Below the pieces are notes generated by a model that was not told where the DNA came from, did no database searches, and saw only the letters and a program-made list of their open reading frames with translations. The position numbers were made by a program, and so were the translations under genes. From Dipteris shenzhenensis (lineage: Eukaryota > Polypodiophyta > Polypodiopsida > Gleicheniales): DNA of 64,000 nucleotides. Positions 24,101-34,773 of this stretch are shown in pieces (the first letter of the stretch is position 1; each line of letters starts with the position of its first letter). The stretch lies in NCBI GenBank assembly GCA_047967505.1, contig CM106538.1. One strand, given 5' to 3'.

Positions 24101-25412
24101 TGAGACTTATGCTCCAGTAGCAAAGATGGATTCCATAGGATTCTTGATATCACTAGCGACACTCAGTAAATGGAATGTGTATCAGCTCGATGTCAAGAAT
24201 GCATTTCTCAATGGTTATCTAGACGAGGAAGTCTACATGCAACAACCAGCCGGTTATGTTGAACCAGGAAAAGAGAACAAGGTTTGCCATCTCAAGAAAA
24301 GTCTCTACGGCTTAAAGCAAGCACCCAGAAGTTGGTACAGCAGAATTGACAAGTATTTTGCTGATCTGGGATACATGAAGTCCAATGCAGATCATACTCT
24401 CTACTACAAAGTTCAAGGGGAAGATATTACTATTGCACTTTTGTACGTAGATGATCTGATTGTGATAGGAAGCAAGGATAGCTTCATCAGAAAACTAAAA
24501 CAAGACTTATCTGCAGAGTTCGACATGAAAGATCTTGGACTTATGCACTATTGTCTTGGAATTGAGTTCTGGAGATATTCAGATAGCACATTCATGAGTC
24601 AGCTCAAGTATGTTGATAGTCTCCTGAAGAAGTTTCATATGGCAGATTGCAAGATTGCAGCCACTCCCATGGAACAGAGTTTGAAACTTACTAAAGATTC
24701 AGAAAAGCCTACAGTCAATGACAGATACTACAGGCAACTCATTGGATCTCTTATATATCTGACAATCACACGGCCAGATATTTGTTATGCAATAGGCTCA
24801 CTAGCACAGTTTATGGCAAATCCAAAACAGTCTCATTGGAATGCAGCCAAAAGAGTCTTGAGATACATCAGAGGTACAAGACAATTTGGGATAGAATACA
24901 GAGGAAGTCATCCACAGTTGCATGGATACTGTGATAGTGACTATGCTAGAGATCATGAGACCAGGAGATCGACACAGGGATATGCATTTTTCCTTGGTCA
25001 AGGTGCTATATCATGGTTGTCCAATAAACAGCCAACTGTTTCTTTGTCTTCAACTGAAGCAGAATATAGAGCACTCACTACAGGTGCATGTGAGGCTATA
25101 TGGCTCAGAAGACTATTGTCAGAAACAGATTACTTTGATGAGTCAAAGCCAACAACTATATACTGTGATAATCAATCGGCTCAAGCATTGGCCAAAAATC
25201 CAGTATATCACTCCAGAACAAAGCACATTGATGTCAGAGAGCACTTCATCAAAGAAAGAGTATTACTTGGTGACATCACACTGCAGCATTATGATAGCAA
25301 AGAAAATGTTGCAGACATCTTTACCAAACCACTCGATAAAGAGCTATTCGAGAAACACCGACTAGCTCTTGGTTTGATGCAGAGGAAGGACATTCCCATT
25401 AAAGGGGTGTGA
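21146..25412 (+). pseudogene. Gag-pol polyprotein of copia B (one frameshift, one stop)
   Basis: The first 915 codons (21146-23893) give Gag with a Gln/His-rich segment and CCHC knuckle CNYCHKFGHYERDC (C at residue 312). They continue with protease DSGASSHMT (D406), the GAG-pre-integrase zinc finger (about 538-590) and integrase with D605, D668 and E704, the last pair 35 residues apart as in functional enzymes. A single extra base near 23886-23890 shifts the frame just before RT, and a TAG (24039-24041) replaces a Gln-like position before RYKARLVAKGF. RT and RNase H are then open (24126-25412) with NAFLNGYL, LYGLKQAPRSWY, YVDD (24444-24455), LSSTEAEYRAL and ADIFTKPL. All catalytic residues that I checked remain, so B is recently inactivated. 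Confidence 0.96.
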
Positions 25413-25500
25413 TGGAATGTAATGCTCAGTCCTTCTTCGATTCCCCAGAATCATCATCTTGAGGGAAGGCCTACTTCATGATGTTGATCTTGAGGGAAGG

Positions 25501-25757
25501 TGTTGAGAGTTCACACTCAACATCATGTGATCATGTGTGCATAGCACCATCATGTGATCATATGTGCATAGCACTAACCTTATAGAGTGCTATAAAGGAA
25601 AGGGTTAGATCCCCTAACCCTAACCCTAAAAGGGTTTGTATATATTCTATTTTTTCAACTAATTCTAGTGTACAGTTAGTCATTTGTGGTGTGCTCTCTA
25701 GCTGTGCCCTCTCTCCTCATCTCCACTCTTCTCCTCTCCTCTCTTCATATTTTGTCA
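25501..25757 (+). repeat. 3' LTR of copia B, preceded by polypurine tract
   Basis: It follows CTTGAGGGAAGG (25489-25500). The same purine motif also occurs about 40 bp upstream. It differs from the 5' LTR at five sites by eye, three of which are CpG in the 5' copy and TpG or CpA here. It ends TTTTGTCA and is followed by the AAGAT duplication. Confidence 0.96.
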
Positions 25758-25762
25758 AAGAT

Positions 25763-27891
25763 TTGCCAAAGACTTTATGGGCTGAAGCATGTAACATGGC
25801 AGTTTACATTCTGAATCATAGCTACACGAAATCTGTGAATGGGATGACTCCACTTCATGCCTTTTCTTGTAAGAAACCTTCAGCTGCACATTTCAGAGTT
25901 TTTGGATGTGACTGTTTTGTGCATGTCCCTGATGCTAACAGGACCAAATGGGAACCGAAGAGCCAGAAGTGTATTTTCTTGGGCTACAGTGAAGAGGCAA
26001 AGGGTTACCGTCTCTATAACCCTGTTACTAAGAAGGTAATTGTAAGTCGCGATGTGGTCTTCTCAGAACAACCGCATCAATTGGAGGAGGATGCTTCCTT
26101 CCCAAACAACCAGGACCAGGATATCCATCCAATACAACCACCAACAGTAGACCGAACTCCTCCAACAGTGCTTGGGAGGATTCAAGATAAAGAAGATGAA
26201 GAAGAGCCTGTAGAACCACAATGGCAATGGCCATTCCCGAAAAGGAGCTTTTGGACGATAGAGAACCTCCAGCCATTGAGGAGGAACCATCCGAACGGTC
26301 CAAGAGATTAGAGGAGCAAAGAAGGGTGCAAGAACACTTGGTCAACCATGCTTTGATGACAGAGGTGATCCGTGCTGAAGAACCCAAGTGTCTTGAAGAG
26401 GCACATGGTGATGATAGGTGGATGGAGGCTATGCAATCGGAGTATGGCTCCATAATGAAGAACAACACTTGGGACCTTGTGGATCAACCACCAAAACGCA
26501 AGGTAATCAAAACCAAGTGGGTGTACAAGACTAAGTACAAGTCCGATGACACATTGGATAAGTACAAGGCTCGGCTCGTGGCCAAAGGATTCACACAGGT
26601 ACGTGGTTTTGATTATCAGGATACTTTTACTCCCACAACTAGACTAACCACAATTCGCAGTGTTTTGACTTTAGCTACCCAGGGAAGTTGGCCCATGTTT
26701 CAGATGGATGTAAAATCTGCCTTTCTGAATGGAGATCTCAAGGAGGAGGTATACGTGGAACAACCACCAGGTTTTGAGATCCCCAGTTTAGAAAGTAAAG
26801 TCTATAAACTGAAGAAGGCACTTTACGGGCTGAAACAGGCCCCACGAGCATGGTACCAGCGAATTGATGCCTACTTTCTACAAAACGGGTTCAGGAGGAG
26901 CCCATCTGATGCAAATATGTATATCTTCAGAGAAGGAGGCATGTGTATGATTGTGGTCCTTTATGTGGACGTCCTTGTCATATCAGGGAACTATGAAGAG
27001 AAGATCTCGCAGACAAAGCATTTGCTAGGAAGAGAGTTTGAAATGACAGACCTCGGATTGATGCATTTCTGTTTGGGGATTGAAGTTTGGCAAGAGCCGA
27101 AACAGATCTTCATTTCACAGCTGAAGTATGCTAGAGAGATACTGAAAGCATTTGGCATGGCTGAGTGCAAGACAATTGGTACCCCTATGGAGGTTGATGT
27201 GAAGCTCTCAAATGAGGATTCATCACCACTGGTGGATGAAGCGAAGTACAGAAGGCTTGTGGGCAGCTTGATTTACTTGTGCAACACATGGCCGGACATC
27301 AGTTTTGCAACTGGTGTACTAAGCAGGTTTTCCAATAAGCCCCGGGAGAACCATTGGAGGGCAGGGATGTGGGTGTTGAAATACATCAAAGGCACACTTG
27401 ATTATGGCATCACCTATACCAAGGGCAACATCTTGACCAGATTCTGTGACTCGGATTGGGCAAGAGACATGGACAGCAAGAGATCAGTGACAGGTTACTG
27501 TTTCTCACTTGGACCTAGAGCTGTGTCATGGGTCAGCTAGTAGCAACCCACAATTGCTCTTTCTTCTACTGAGGCTGAGTACAAATCAGCATGCTTTGCT
27601 TCTTGTGAGGCAGTATGGTTGAGAAGGATTTTGGGGGACATGGGTGCAGTGCAGAACAAGCCTACACAGTTATCATGTGACAATCAGAGTTGCATGGCGA
27701 TTGCAAAGAACCCTATGTTCCACGCTCGCACAAAACACATTGAGATTCAATATCACTTTGTGCGTGAGCTCATCATGGATGGACAGGTCGACTTGGTGTA
27801 CTGTCCGACTACAGAGAATGCTGCGGACATCTTCACGAAGGCTCTAGAAAGAGACTTGCTGGAGAGGCATCTTCATCGGCCGAAAAAGTAA
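25763..27891 (+). pseudogene. C-terminal integrase, RT and RNase H of copia A (broken)
   Basis: Coding resumes after B with the Leu-Pro-Lys-x-Leu-Trp-Ala-Glu-Ala segment and continues to the VSRDVVF block near 26055. A frameshift in about 26220-26300 leads into the RT frame (26221-27540). RT carries MDVKSAFLNGDL, LYGLKQAPRAWY and LGLMHFCLGIEV, but the catalytic box reads YVDV instead of YVDD at about 26962-26973. RNase H begins FCDSDWARD. A TAG at 27538-27540 interrupts it, and the rest (ALSSTEAEY, DNQSCMAIAKN, ADIFTKAL) runs to a stop at 27891. The D to V change alone should abolish polymerase activity. Confidence 0.92.
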
Positions 27892-27921
27892 GTTCACTTG
27901 CAGGTGGACATTGAGGGGGGG

Positions 27922-28632
27922 TGTTAGATATCAATGCTCCACTCTTGTGTAACTACGTGGGAACCAGCTAACTCTACTTGTAAGCCCCCCATATGAGGAG
28001 AAGGCATTTGAGTAGCTTGGTTACCGGTAGGTCCTGGTTTGGACACCAGATGGGGGCCATGTGTGGCCTAATGGCAGGACGGCTTTAGATAGAGTTGGCA
28101 CACTACCAACTAGGCTACATGCAAGTGCGGGAAGGCATCCTATGACTGACCGCACTGAGGGTAGACGGAGCATTTCCCAGGGCAGCCCACTCTCAGGTTG
28201 CGGGGCCCGTTTGGAGCCTCAGAGAATCCCGGATGGCTCTGGGCCGAACGAAAACCGTAGGCCAATTGCTCTATTTTGCACACCAGTTCTATCGTGTGGT
28301 CGGTGGCCCGACCGGTTTGGGTGGATTGGGTTGATCACCCAATTAGGTCTAATTGACTATGACTAGTGGCTATATAAGAGCAAGCCCGTGAAGCCCATTT
28401 CATCATCTGGCTATAGCAACCCTGATTCCTTAGCATCCAGCCTCCGTCCTCTACTATTTCCAGCACGCCATCGAAGCTTCTTTCACAGGAGCGCACGGTT
28501 GGGAGGCAGCGCCATCTATTGTATCATTTCTACAGTAATTAAATTTTTTGATTCTCCATACTATCTGCTTTTCTCTCTTGCATACGAGATCCTGTTATCT
28601 GTTGAGCACAGACGTTGTATTGTTTTCTTACA
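27922..28632 (+). repeat. 3' LTR of copia A, preceded by polypurine tract
   Basis: It begins TGTTAGATATCAATGC directly after the tract ATTGAGGGGGGG (about 27909-27921) and ends TTTCTTACA. It is clearly homologous to 15849-16579 but has a deletion of about 20 bp around 28308 and many substitutions. Confidence 0.92.
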
Positions 28633-28669
28633 ATACGTACAAGAATTATTATCTACTTGTACTAGTAAG
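28633..28669. other. 37-bp island between elements A and C
   Basis: It starts with A's target-site copy (ATACG) and ends with GTAAG, the expected left target-site copy of C. It should be a remnant of the locus that both elements invaded. Confidence 0.6.
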
Positions 28670-28925
28670 TGACAAAATATGAAGAGGGGAGAGGAGAAGA
28701 GTGGAGATGAGGAGAGAGGGCACAGCTGAGAGCACACCACAAATGACTAACTATACACTAGATTTAGTTGAAAATGTAGAATATATACAAACCCATTTAG
28801 GGTTAGGTTTAGGGCATCTAACGCTTTCCTTTATAGCACTCTATTGGGTTAGTACTATGCACATATGATCACATGATGGTGCTATGCACACATGATCACA
28901 TGATGTTGAGCGTGAACTCTCAACA
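28670..28925 (-). repeat. 3' LTR of copia C
   Basis: It is 256 bp, reverse complement of the B LTR with moderate divergence, and bounded by TGACAAAAT on the left and CTCTCAACA on the right. The polypurine tract (complement of CCTTTCCTCAAG) follows at 28926. It also keeps a telomere-like TTTAGGGTTAGGTTTAGGG (28795-28813). Confidence 0.9.
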
Positions 28926-29059
28926 CCTTTCCTCAAGATCAACATCATGAAGTAGGCCTTCCCTCAAGATGATGATTCTAGGGAATCGAAGAAGGACTGC
29001 GCATTACATTCCATCACACCTCTTTAATGGGAATGTCCTTCCTCTACGTCAACCAGGAG

Positions 29060-31150
29060 CTAGTCAGTGTTTCTCGAAAAGCTCTTTACCGAGTGGTTTG
29101 GTAAAGATGTCTGCAACTCTTTACTACTATCACAATGCTGTAGTGTGATGTCACTAAGTAACACTCTTTCTATGATGAAGTGCTCTCTGACATCAATGTG
29201 CTTTGTCCTAGAGTGGTATACTGGATTCTTGGACAATGCTTCAGCCAATTGATTATCATAGTATATTGTTGTTGGTTTTGACTCATCAAAGTAATCTGTT
29301 TTTGACAATAGTCTTCTGAGCCATATAGCCTCACATGCACCTGCAGTGAATGCTCTATATTCTGCTTTGGTCGAAGACAAAGAAATAGTTGGCTATTTGT
29401 TTGACAACCATGATATAGCATCTTGACCAAGGAAAAATGCATATCCCTGTGTCGATCTTCTGGTCTCATGATCTCCGACATAGTCATTGGCATAGTATCC
29501 ATGCAACCCTGGATGACTTCCTCTAGATTCTATCCCAAATTGTCTTGTACCTCTGATGTATCTCAAGATTCTTTTGGCTGCATTCCAATGAGATTGTTTT
29601 GGATTTGCCATAAACTATGCTAGTGAGCTTACTACATAACAAATATCTAGCAATGTGATAGTCAGATATATAAAAGATCCGATGAGCTGCCTGTAGTATC
29701 TGTCATTGACTGTAGGCTTTTTTGAATCTTTTGTAAGTTTCAAAATCTGTTCCATGGGAGTGGCTGCAATCTTGCAATCTGGCATATGAAACTTCTTCAG
29801 GAGACTACCAACATATTTGAGCTGACTCATAAAGGTGCTGTTTGAATCTCTCCAGAACTCAATTCCAAGACAATAGTGCATATGTCCAAGATCTTTCATG
29901 TCGAACTTTGCAGATAAGTCTTGTTTTAGTTTTCAGATGAAGCTATCCTTGCTTCTTGTCACAATCAGATCATCTACGTACAAAAGTGCAATAGTAATGT
30001 CTTCCCCTTGAACTTTGTAGTAGAGAGTAGGATTTGCATTGGACTTGATGTATCCCAGATCAGCAAAATACTTGTTGATTCTGATGTACCAACTTTTGGG
30101 TGCTTGCTTTAAGCCGTAGAGACTTTTCTTAAGGTGTAAAACCTTATTCTCTTTTCCTGGTTCAACATAACTACTGGTTGTTGCATGTTGCCTTCCTCAT
30201 CTAGGTAACCATTGAGAAATGCATTCTTGACATCTAGCTGGTAGACATTCCATCTGTTGAGTATCACTAGTGATATCAAGAACTGTATGGAATCCATCTT
30301 TTCTACTAGAGCATAAGTCTCATCATAATCTTGACCATATTGTTGTGCAAATACTTTTGCAACTAGCTGGCTTTGTATCTTTGAATTTATTCCCAAGTAT
30401 TATTCTTATAAAAATCATCCATTTCTTCATTCATAGCAGTTTGTCATTTTGGCTTGTCTATTGCATCTTCAAAGTACACTGGCTCTTCTATAGCCATGAT
30501 AGAAGTCACAAGAGCATAGTTGGTGGTTTCAACCTGAATTGCTCTTCCTGTCTGAGCATATGTCAATCTTGCTAGAGGTTTGCTTTTGCTAGTAGACCGT
30601 CTGAGCTGCTATGGCTCGGCTTCGGGTGTTTTTGGCAATTCTTGCTCTTCTTCATCAACTTTTTCTATAGGTGACTGTGAAATCGGTGTGTCTATCTCCT
30701 ATGTAGCTAAGGTTTTCCATTCTTATTCCTCATTAAAGATTACATCTCTGGAGATAATGACCTTGTGGTTGATGGGATCATACAACTTGTATGCTTTGCT
30801 TTCTTCACTATAGCCAACCATGATGCATTTATGTGACTTCGCATCCAATTTCCTGTGATGATCATCATGTATGTGGGAATATGCTATGCAACCAAATATG
30901 CGGAGATGCTCAATGTGTGGCTTATGTCCAGTGAATGCTTCATAAGGTGTCATACCTTGTATCGGTTCAATAGGAAGTCAATTAAGCAAGTAGTTTGCAA
31001 TGGCTATTGCTTCGACCCAATACAGATGCTTCTCACTAAGCATTGCTCTAGCACTGTCTGCTAAAGTATCATTCTTCCTTTCAGCTCTTGCATTCTGCTG
31101 AGGAGTATCTGCACAAGTGAATTATCTTCAAATGCTATGACTTCTGCAAA
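29060..31150 (-). pseudogene. RNase H, RT and partial integrase of copia C (decayed)
   Basis: Minus-strand frames match B in order. RNase H (29060-29611) has an altered SSTKAEYRAF and a frameshift at the IFTKPL end. Parts of RT (29615-30396) include NAFLNGYLDEE, and a conserved YVDDLIV box lies near 29980. The integrase C-terminal part (30723-31100) includes MTPYEAFTGHKP. Many stops and frameshifts separate these. The last recognisable integrase residues are near 31150, after which gag-pol is missing. Confidence 0.88.
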
Positions 31151-32343
31151 ATGGTGAAGTCGTTGTTGCTAGGCGGTGGTCTTCTGTGAGCAAGGCTATA
31201 AAGCCTTGGCTGTGCACGGAGGAGTCGCTATCATAGGAGCGGTGCTTCACGTTGGTTGATGCGACATATAGCAGTAGTTCGGGGCTATTGGAGTGTGACT
31301 ATGGAGCTTTTCCCATCGGTGTTGCAGCCATCCAAACTAGGAAAGGCGGTCCATCTTAATGGCTATCGGGATGTGCAGGACGGTTTGGAGAGCTTGGCTT
31401 GGAGCTCTCTGCTGCAAGCTGGCGTCTCTACTTGTAATCGGCTGTTGTAGGAGCCATCTAGCAAGAAGCTTTCAGAGGAGCCCTCCAATGTCTGGCAGAA
31501 GCTTGGGCGCTGGATGGAGTTGGCTGAGCGCTGGGCGCTACGTGAATTTGGAGCCTGTGAAAGGCGTTGCAGCCTCCTTGACATCTAAAGTCGTTGAAGG
31601 CAAGGAGCATGAGGCTGTCATTTTCATAAGTTGCTAGGTTGAGGTGCACAGTCGATGGCTTGAAGTTTGTAGGCAATGGCTAGGAGATCACTGTAGCAAG
31701 TGCAGGGTCGGCGGTTGGTATAAGTAGCCCGTGTTGGAGCTGATGGGCGTAGAAGAGCCACGTCGGTTGTTGAGGAGGTTCTGAAGGCGCTGTTGAAGCA
31801 ACCTTGTTGCAGGAGTGCATGTTCGTAAATGCTGATGGCTGTGTTGCAGATGGTTATAGGGCATGTTGAGAAGCCGCCTAGCGAACTAAGGTTATGTTGA
31901 AGGAGTTTGGGTAGACAAAATGCAATGCAAAGCTTCCAAAGTTATGTTTCCCACTATTGAATGTGAGCTCCTCACTATGTTTGCTGAGGCAATGAGGAAA
32001 AACATGAAAGTGAAGACTGTCGCTAAGAATTCCTACAGCATGAGCAAGGTCGCTTGCCTCTCAACGGAAATATTTGAAGCAAGAAATCTCTCAAGGAACT
32101 CTTAATGGAAATCCTCTCTCACTCAGAAAGAAGAAATATCTCTCTCTCACAATAAGAATGTCTCACAGAATGAAATGAGATCCTCACAAGGAAATCTCAA
32201 GAAATGAATGGAAATCTTTTTCAATCAAATGGACGGATGAAGATCTCTCATCGGAAGTGGACTCTCACAGAGAACTCTCAATCTCACAATCTCTCTCACA
32301 CTCTCAAGGATCACAATGCCTCAGTGGAAGGCAAGGGAGCCCA
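31151..32343 (-). other. Leader-derived region of copia C
   Basis: The part nearest the 5' LTR stub (about 31990-32343) is rich in CTCTCACA/GAGAGA words like the B leader and matches it in patches. The part at 31151-31990 is GC-richer, and I cannot align it to B by eye. Open frames here have no domain. Confidence 0.5.
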
Positions 32344-32392
32344 TGACAAAATATGAAGAGGAGAGAGGAGAAGAGTGGACATGAGGAGAGAG

Positions 32393-32710
32393 TGTAGAAT
32401 CCCGTAGGATAGAATAGATGCATCTTGCAAAAGGTGTGAGAGCACAAGAAATATGTTGTTCTCTATTATGGAATGTGAGAGAGAGGACTCTCTCTTATAG
32501 AAAGGGGGAGAAGGTAATACCTTCCCTACATAAGTGGCAATCAGCCCCTACATCAGTGGGATTGCCTTTGCCTTACATCATCACTTAGGTCACACACTAG
32601 ACACATCATAGCACTTGATGTGCCTTTACAACACACACAAACACACATGTGACTCCCCTAGATGCACACATGCACCATAGAGCAAGCCCTTGATCATACT
32701 TATCCCAACA
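32393..32710 (-). repeat. 3' LTR of element D
   Basis: It runs from TGTAGAATCCCGTAGG to TATCCCAACA, 318 bp. Its first 55 bases recur at 34719-34773 with few changes. It is followed on the internal side by the polypurine tract. Confidence 0.85.
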
Positions 32711-32993
32711 TACCCCCCCTCAAGGGGTTGCCTCTTGCAGTGTCAAGGATACATCTAGTCTCATAGTTTCTCATGCCATCTCATGGTGGTCAAGGATAAA
32801 TCTATGGCTAGAATCTCATGCTAGCAAGGGTTCCCAAGGGTGTGAGGTTCACAGAAATGGGATAGACAAAACACATATCACATGGTCTACATCATATGGT
32901 GACCAGAGGTGATTTACATAACATATTCTTTTTGGAGTACTACTCCAGGCAGAGAACCTCAAAATTTGACCAAGTGATGATAAACAAAAGTGC

Positions 32994-33832
32994 CTAAAAA
33001 GCATAGTCTTCATAGGAGGCCTCATCTTGTGGAGGCACATCAACTGAAAGTAGATTGGCAGTTTCTGACTTTGTAGTTGCTTCCTTTTTGGCTTTACAAT
33101 ACTTTTCATGGTGATTGTTTTTGCCACAATGTTTGCATGGATTGATCTTGAAGCAATCTTTTGAGAGGTGATTAGTCTTCCCACAATGTTTACAAGGTGA
33201 AAACTTGCCCTAATTTTTATGGCATAGGCTGTGTCATTGCCTCTCCGGAGTTCCATGTGCCTTTCTTCTTCTTGAAGAGCAGTAATAAGACCTTCAAGAG
33301 TAGGATTAGGAAGATTTTTCAAAGTGGTAACAACATGATCATAATCTTCAGGCATACTTTTGAGCAACATTGCCATTGCATCATCTGTAGTGATTGGAGA
33401 GTTGATAGAAGCAAGTTGAGTCATGAGACTCCACATATGATTGACATGGGCAGCCAAAGGAGTGCCACTAGCCATCTTCAATTCAAAGAAAGCAATCTTA
33501 AGTGACAATTTTGAGATGTGAGAGCTAGCACCAAAAATAATGTCAAGCTTCTGCCAAGCTTCAGAAGGAGACTCTAAATCAAAAATGTGATGAATATAGT
33601 CATCTCCTAAGCCAAGAGCAATGATGCCATAGGCTTTCTCCTCTCTAGCGGGATCTCTTGCCAGGCGTGTCGGAGCTGAGGATTATCCAGCATTAGAGGT
33701 TGTTGAAGAAGAAGTTGAAGTAGGTTTGACAAGCCCCCAGAGGTTTTCCCTCATCAATGCAAACTTAACGTTCATCTGCCATGTGTGAAAGCCTTTACCA
33801 TTGAACTTATCCATATTCAAGAAGGTAGCCAT
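32994..33832 (-). pseudogene. Gag of element D with two zinc knuckles (nearly intact)
   Basis: From an ATG at 33832 (minus strand) the product begins MATFLNMDKFNGKGFHTWQM, a typical copia Gag opening. It continues through SEAWQKLDIIFG and NLPNPTLEGLITALQEEERH and ends with two adjacent CCHC knuckles, CKHCGKTNHLSKDC and CKHCGKNNHHEKYC, and a stop at 32994. Total length is about 279 codons. Two lesions were seen: a TAA at 33685-33683 and one frameshift between the Gag core and the knuckles (about 33190-33240). No pol follows within the element. Gag would build or join particles supplied by an autonomous relative. Confidence 0.82.
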
Positions 33833-34703
33833 GAGAGGGTCTAACCCAAAATGGGCAGTGTCTACTCTCTTACAAGGCTAGAAAGAGTTGAAGAGCTTCA
33901 AAATACAAGCATTTAGAGTAGCAAAGACTTGTAACCAAATTCCATACTGAAAATCATAATGGAAATGATGCTTTCACTTGCATGCTTCATAGAGGTGGCT
34001 AAATGAAAGTATTCCAAGCAAATCCAGGTAAAGCAACTCAAAGGAAAGTTGTAGCCACAGTTGTACTGATGCTATTCAACACTTTTAAACATCAGAAATG
34101 CTAAAGTAGCATCTAATGTAGCATCAAACTCACAACATTATCAAAACTATCCAAAACAGAGGCCTGAACTTGGAGGGTGCAATTCTCACAGCTCATAGCT
34201 CTATTCAAGGGGATTTTTATGCAGGAAAAAAGGCCTTATACCAAAGAAGGGCTACCAGCAAGGAGGGGCGCAATGTTGTGCCAGGTCGCCATAGCCAAGC
34301 TTGAGAAGACCGACTAGTTTTTCGGCATTTTCTCCTCCATCTCTTGTCCAAACAAGCTCAGATTTCAACAGCAGCTTGCCCTCAGTGTCATCCAGCTCAG
34401 GCTCACAGGAATTTGCAGATAGGTAAGTACAGAGGCGGCATTGTGTGAAAGTTTGTCGAGGAGTGTTCGTGTTGGCGTTGCATGTACAGACAAAATTTCC
34501 CTAAATGCTTATAGTTGGAAGTTTGCCCGTACGTGAGCAGTTTGTGGCTCAAAGGGTTTGAGCAATGGTCGCTTGTAGGCAGAGAATAGAGCTCTCAAAG
34601 ATTTGGGGAAGAAGGAGGAAAATGGAGAAGATGAAGATGAGAAACTAGTAGTTTATGCTAGAGAAAGCATCTAATGCTAGGCTAGGCTAGATCTAGAACC
34701 TAA

Positions 34704-34716
34704 GGCTCTGATACCA
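34704..34716 (-). other. Primer-binding site of element D
   Basis: GGCTCTGATACCA is the reverse complement of TGGTATCAGAGCC. It lies two bases from the LTR start at 34719 and sets the orientation of D. Confidence 0.9.
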
Positions 34717-34718
34717 AG

Positions 34719-34773
34719 TGTAGAATCCTATAGGATAGAATAGATGCATCTTGCAAAAGGTGTGAGCGCACAA
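34719..34773 (-). repeat. Truncated 5' LTR of element D
   Basis: It matches the first 55 bases of 32393-32710 and then diverges abruptly. The rest of this LTR and the rest of C's 5' LTR are absent, which suggests a deletion removed both. Confidence 0.82.

Larger units (their letters stand above)
18494..25757 (+). mobile_element. Ty1/copia LTR retrotransposon B, nested in A
   Basis: It is a 7264-bp element with two 257-bp LTRs, a tRNA-Met primer site, a 2.4-kb leader, a nearly complete gag-pol and a polypurine tract. The target duplication AAGAT is perfect (18489-18493 and 25758-25762). Joining the sequence across it restores A's integrase reading. The LTRs differ at five positions by eye, so the insertion is clearly younger than A. 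The polyprotein has one frameshift and one stop. Confidence 0.97.
15849..28632 (+). mobile_element. Ty1/copia LTR retrotransposon A, split by element B
   Basis: Two related LTRs (15849-16579 and 27922-28632), a tRNA-Met primer site, decayed gag-pol in the order protease, integrase, RT, RNase H, and a polypurine tract define a copia element. Removing B (18494-25757) and one copy of its target duplication leaves about 5.5 kb, normal for the superfamily. The flanks ATATG (15844-15848) and ATACG (28633-28637) look like a 5-bp target duplication with one substitution. The LTRs differ by about 20 bp in length and by many substitutions, so A is older than B. Confidence 0.93.
28670..32392 (-). mobile_element. 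Deleted Ty1/copia element C, B family, minus strand
   Basis: A complete 3' LTR on the left (28670-28925), a polypurine tract, decayed RNase H, RT and partial integrase, a piece of leader and a 49-bp stub of 5' LTR (32344-32392) run in reverse order. Compared with B, gag, protease and the first part of integrase are deleted. Coding homology stops near 31150 within the segment that precedes integrase's third catalytic residue and jumps to leader-like sequence. Element D sits in the 5' LTR. The primer site next to the stub is also damaged: TGGGCTCCC where B has TGGTATCAGAGCTCCC. Confidence 0.88.
32393..34773 (-). mobile_element. Short copia-type element D coding only for Gag
   Basis: On the minus strand, a tRNA-Met primer site (34704-34716) abuts a 5' LTR remnant at 34719. 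A Gag reading frame follows, then a polypurine tract (complement of TACCCCCCCTCAAG at 32711) and a complete 318-bp 3' LTR (32393-32710). The internal region is only about 2.0 kb and shows no protease, integrase or RT. D lies within the 5' LTR of C. The left target-site copy would be GAGAG (32388-32392), but the right end is truncated so it cannot be confirmed. The organisation fits Gag-only non-autonomous LTR elements reported in plants. Confidence 0.8.
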
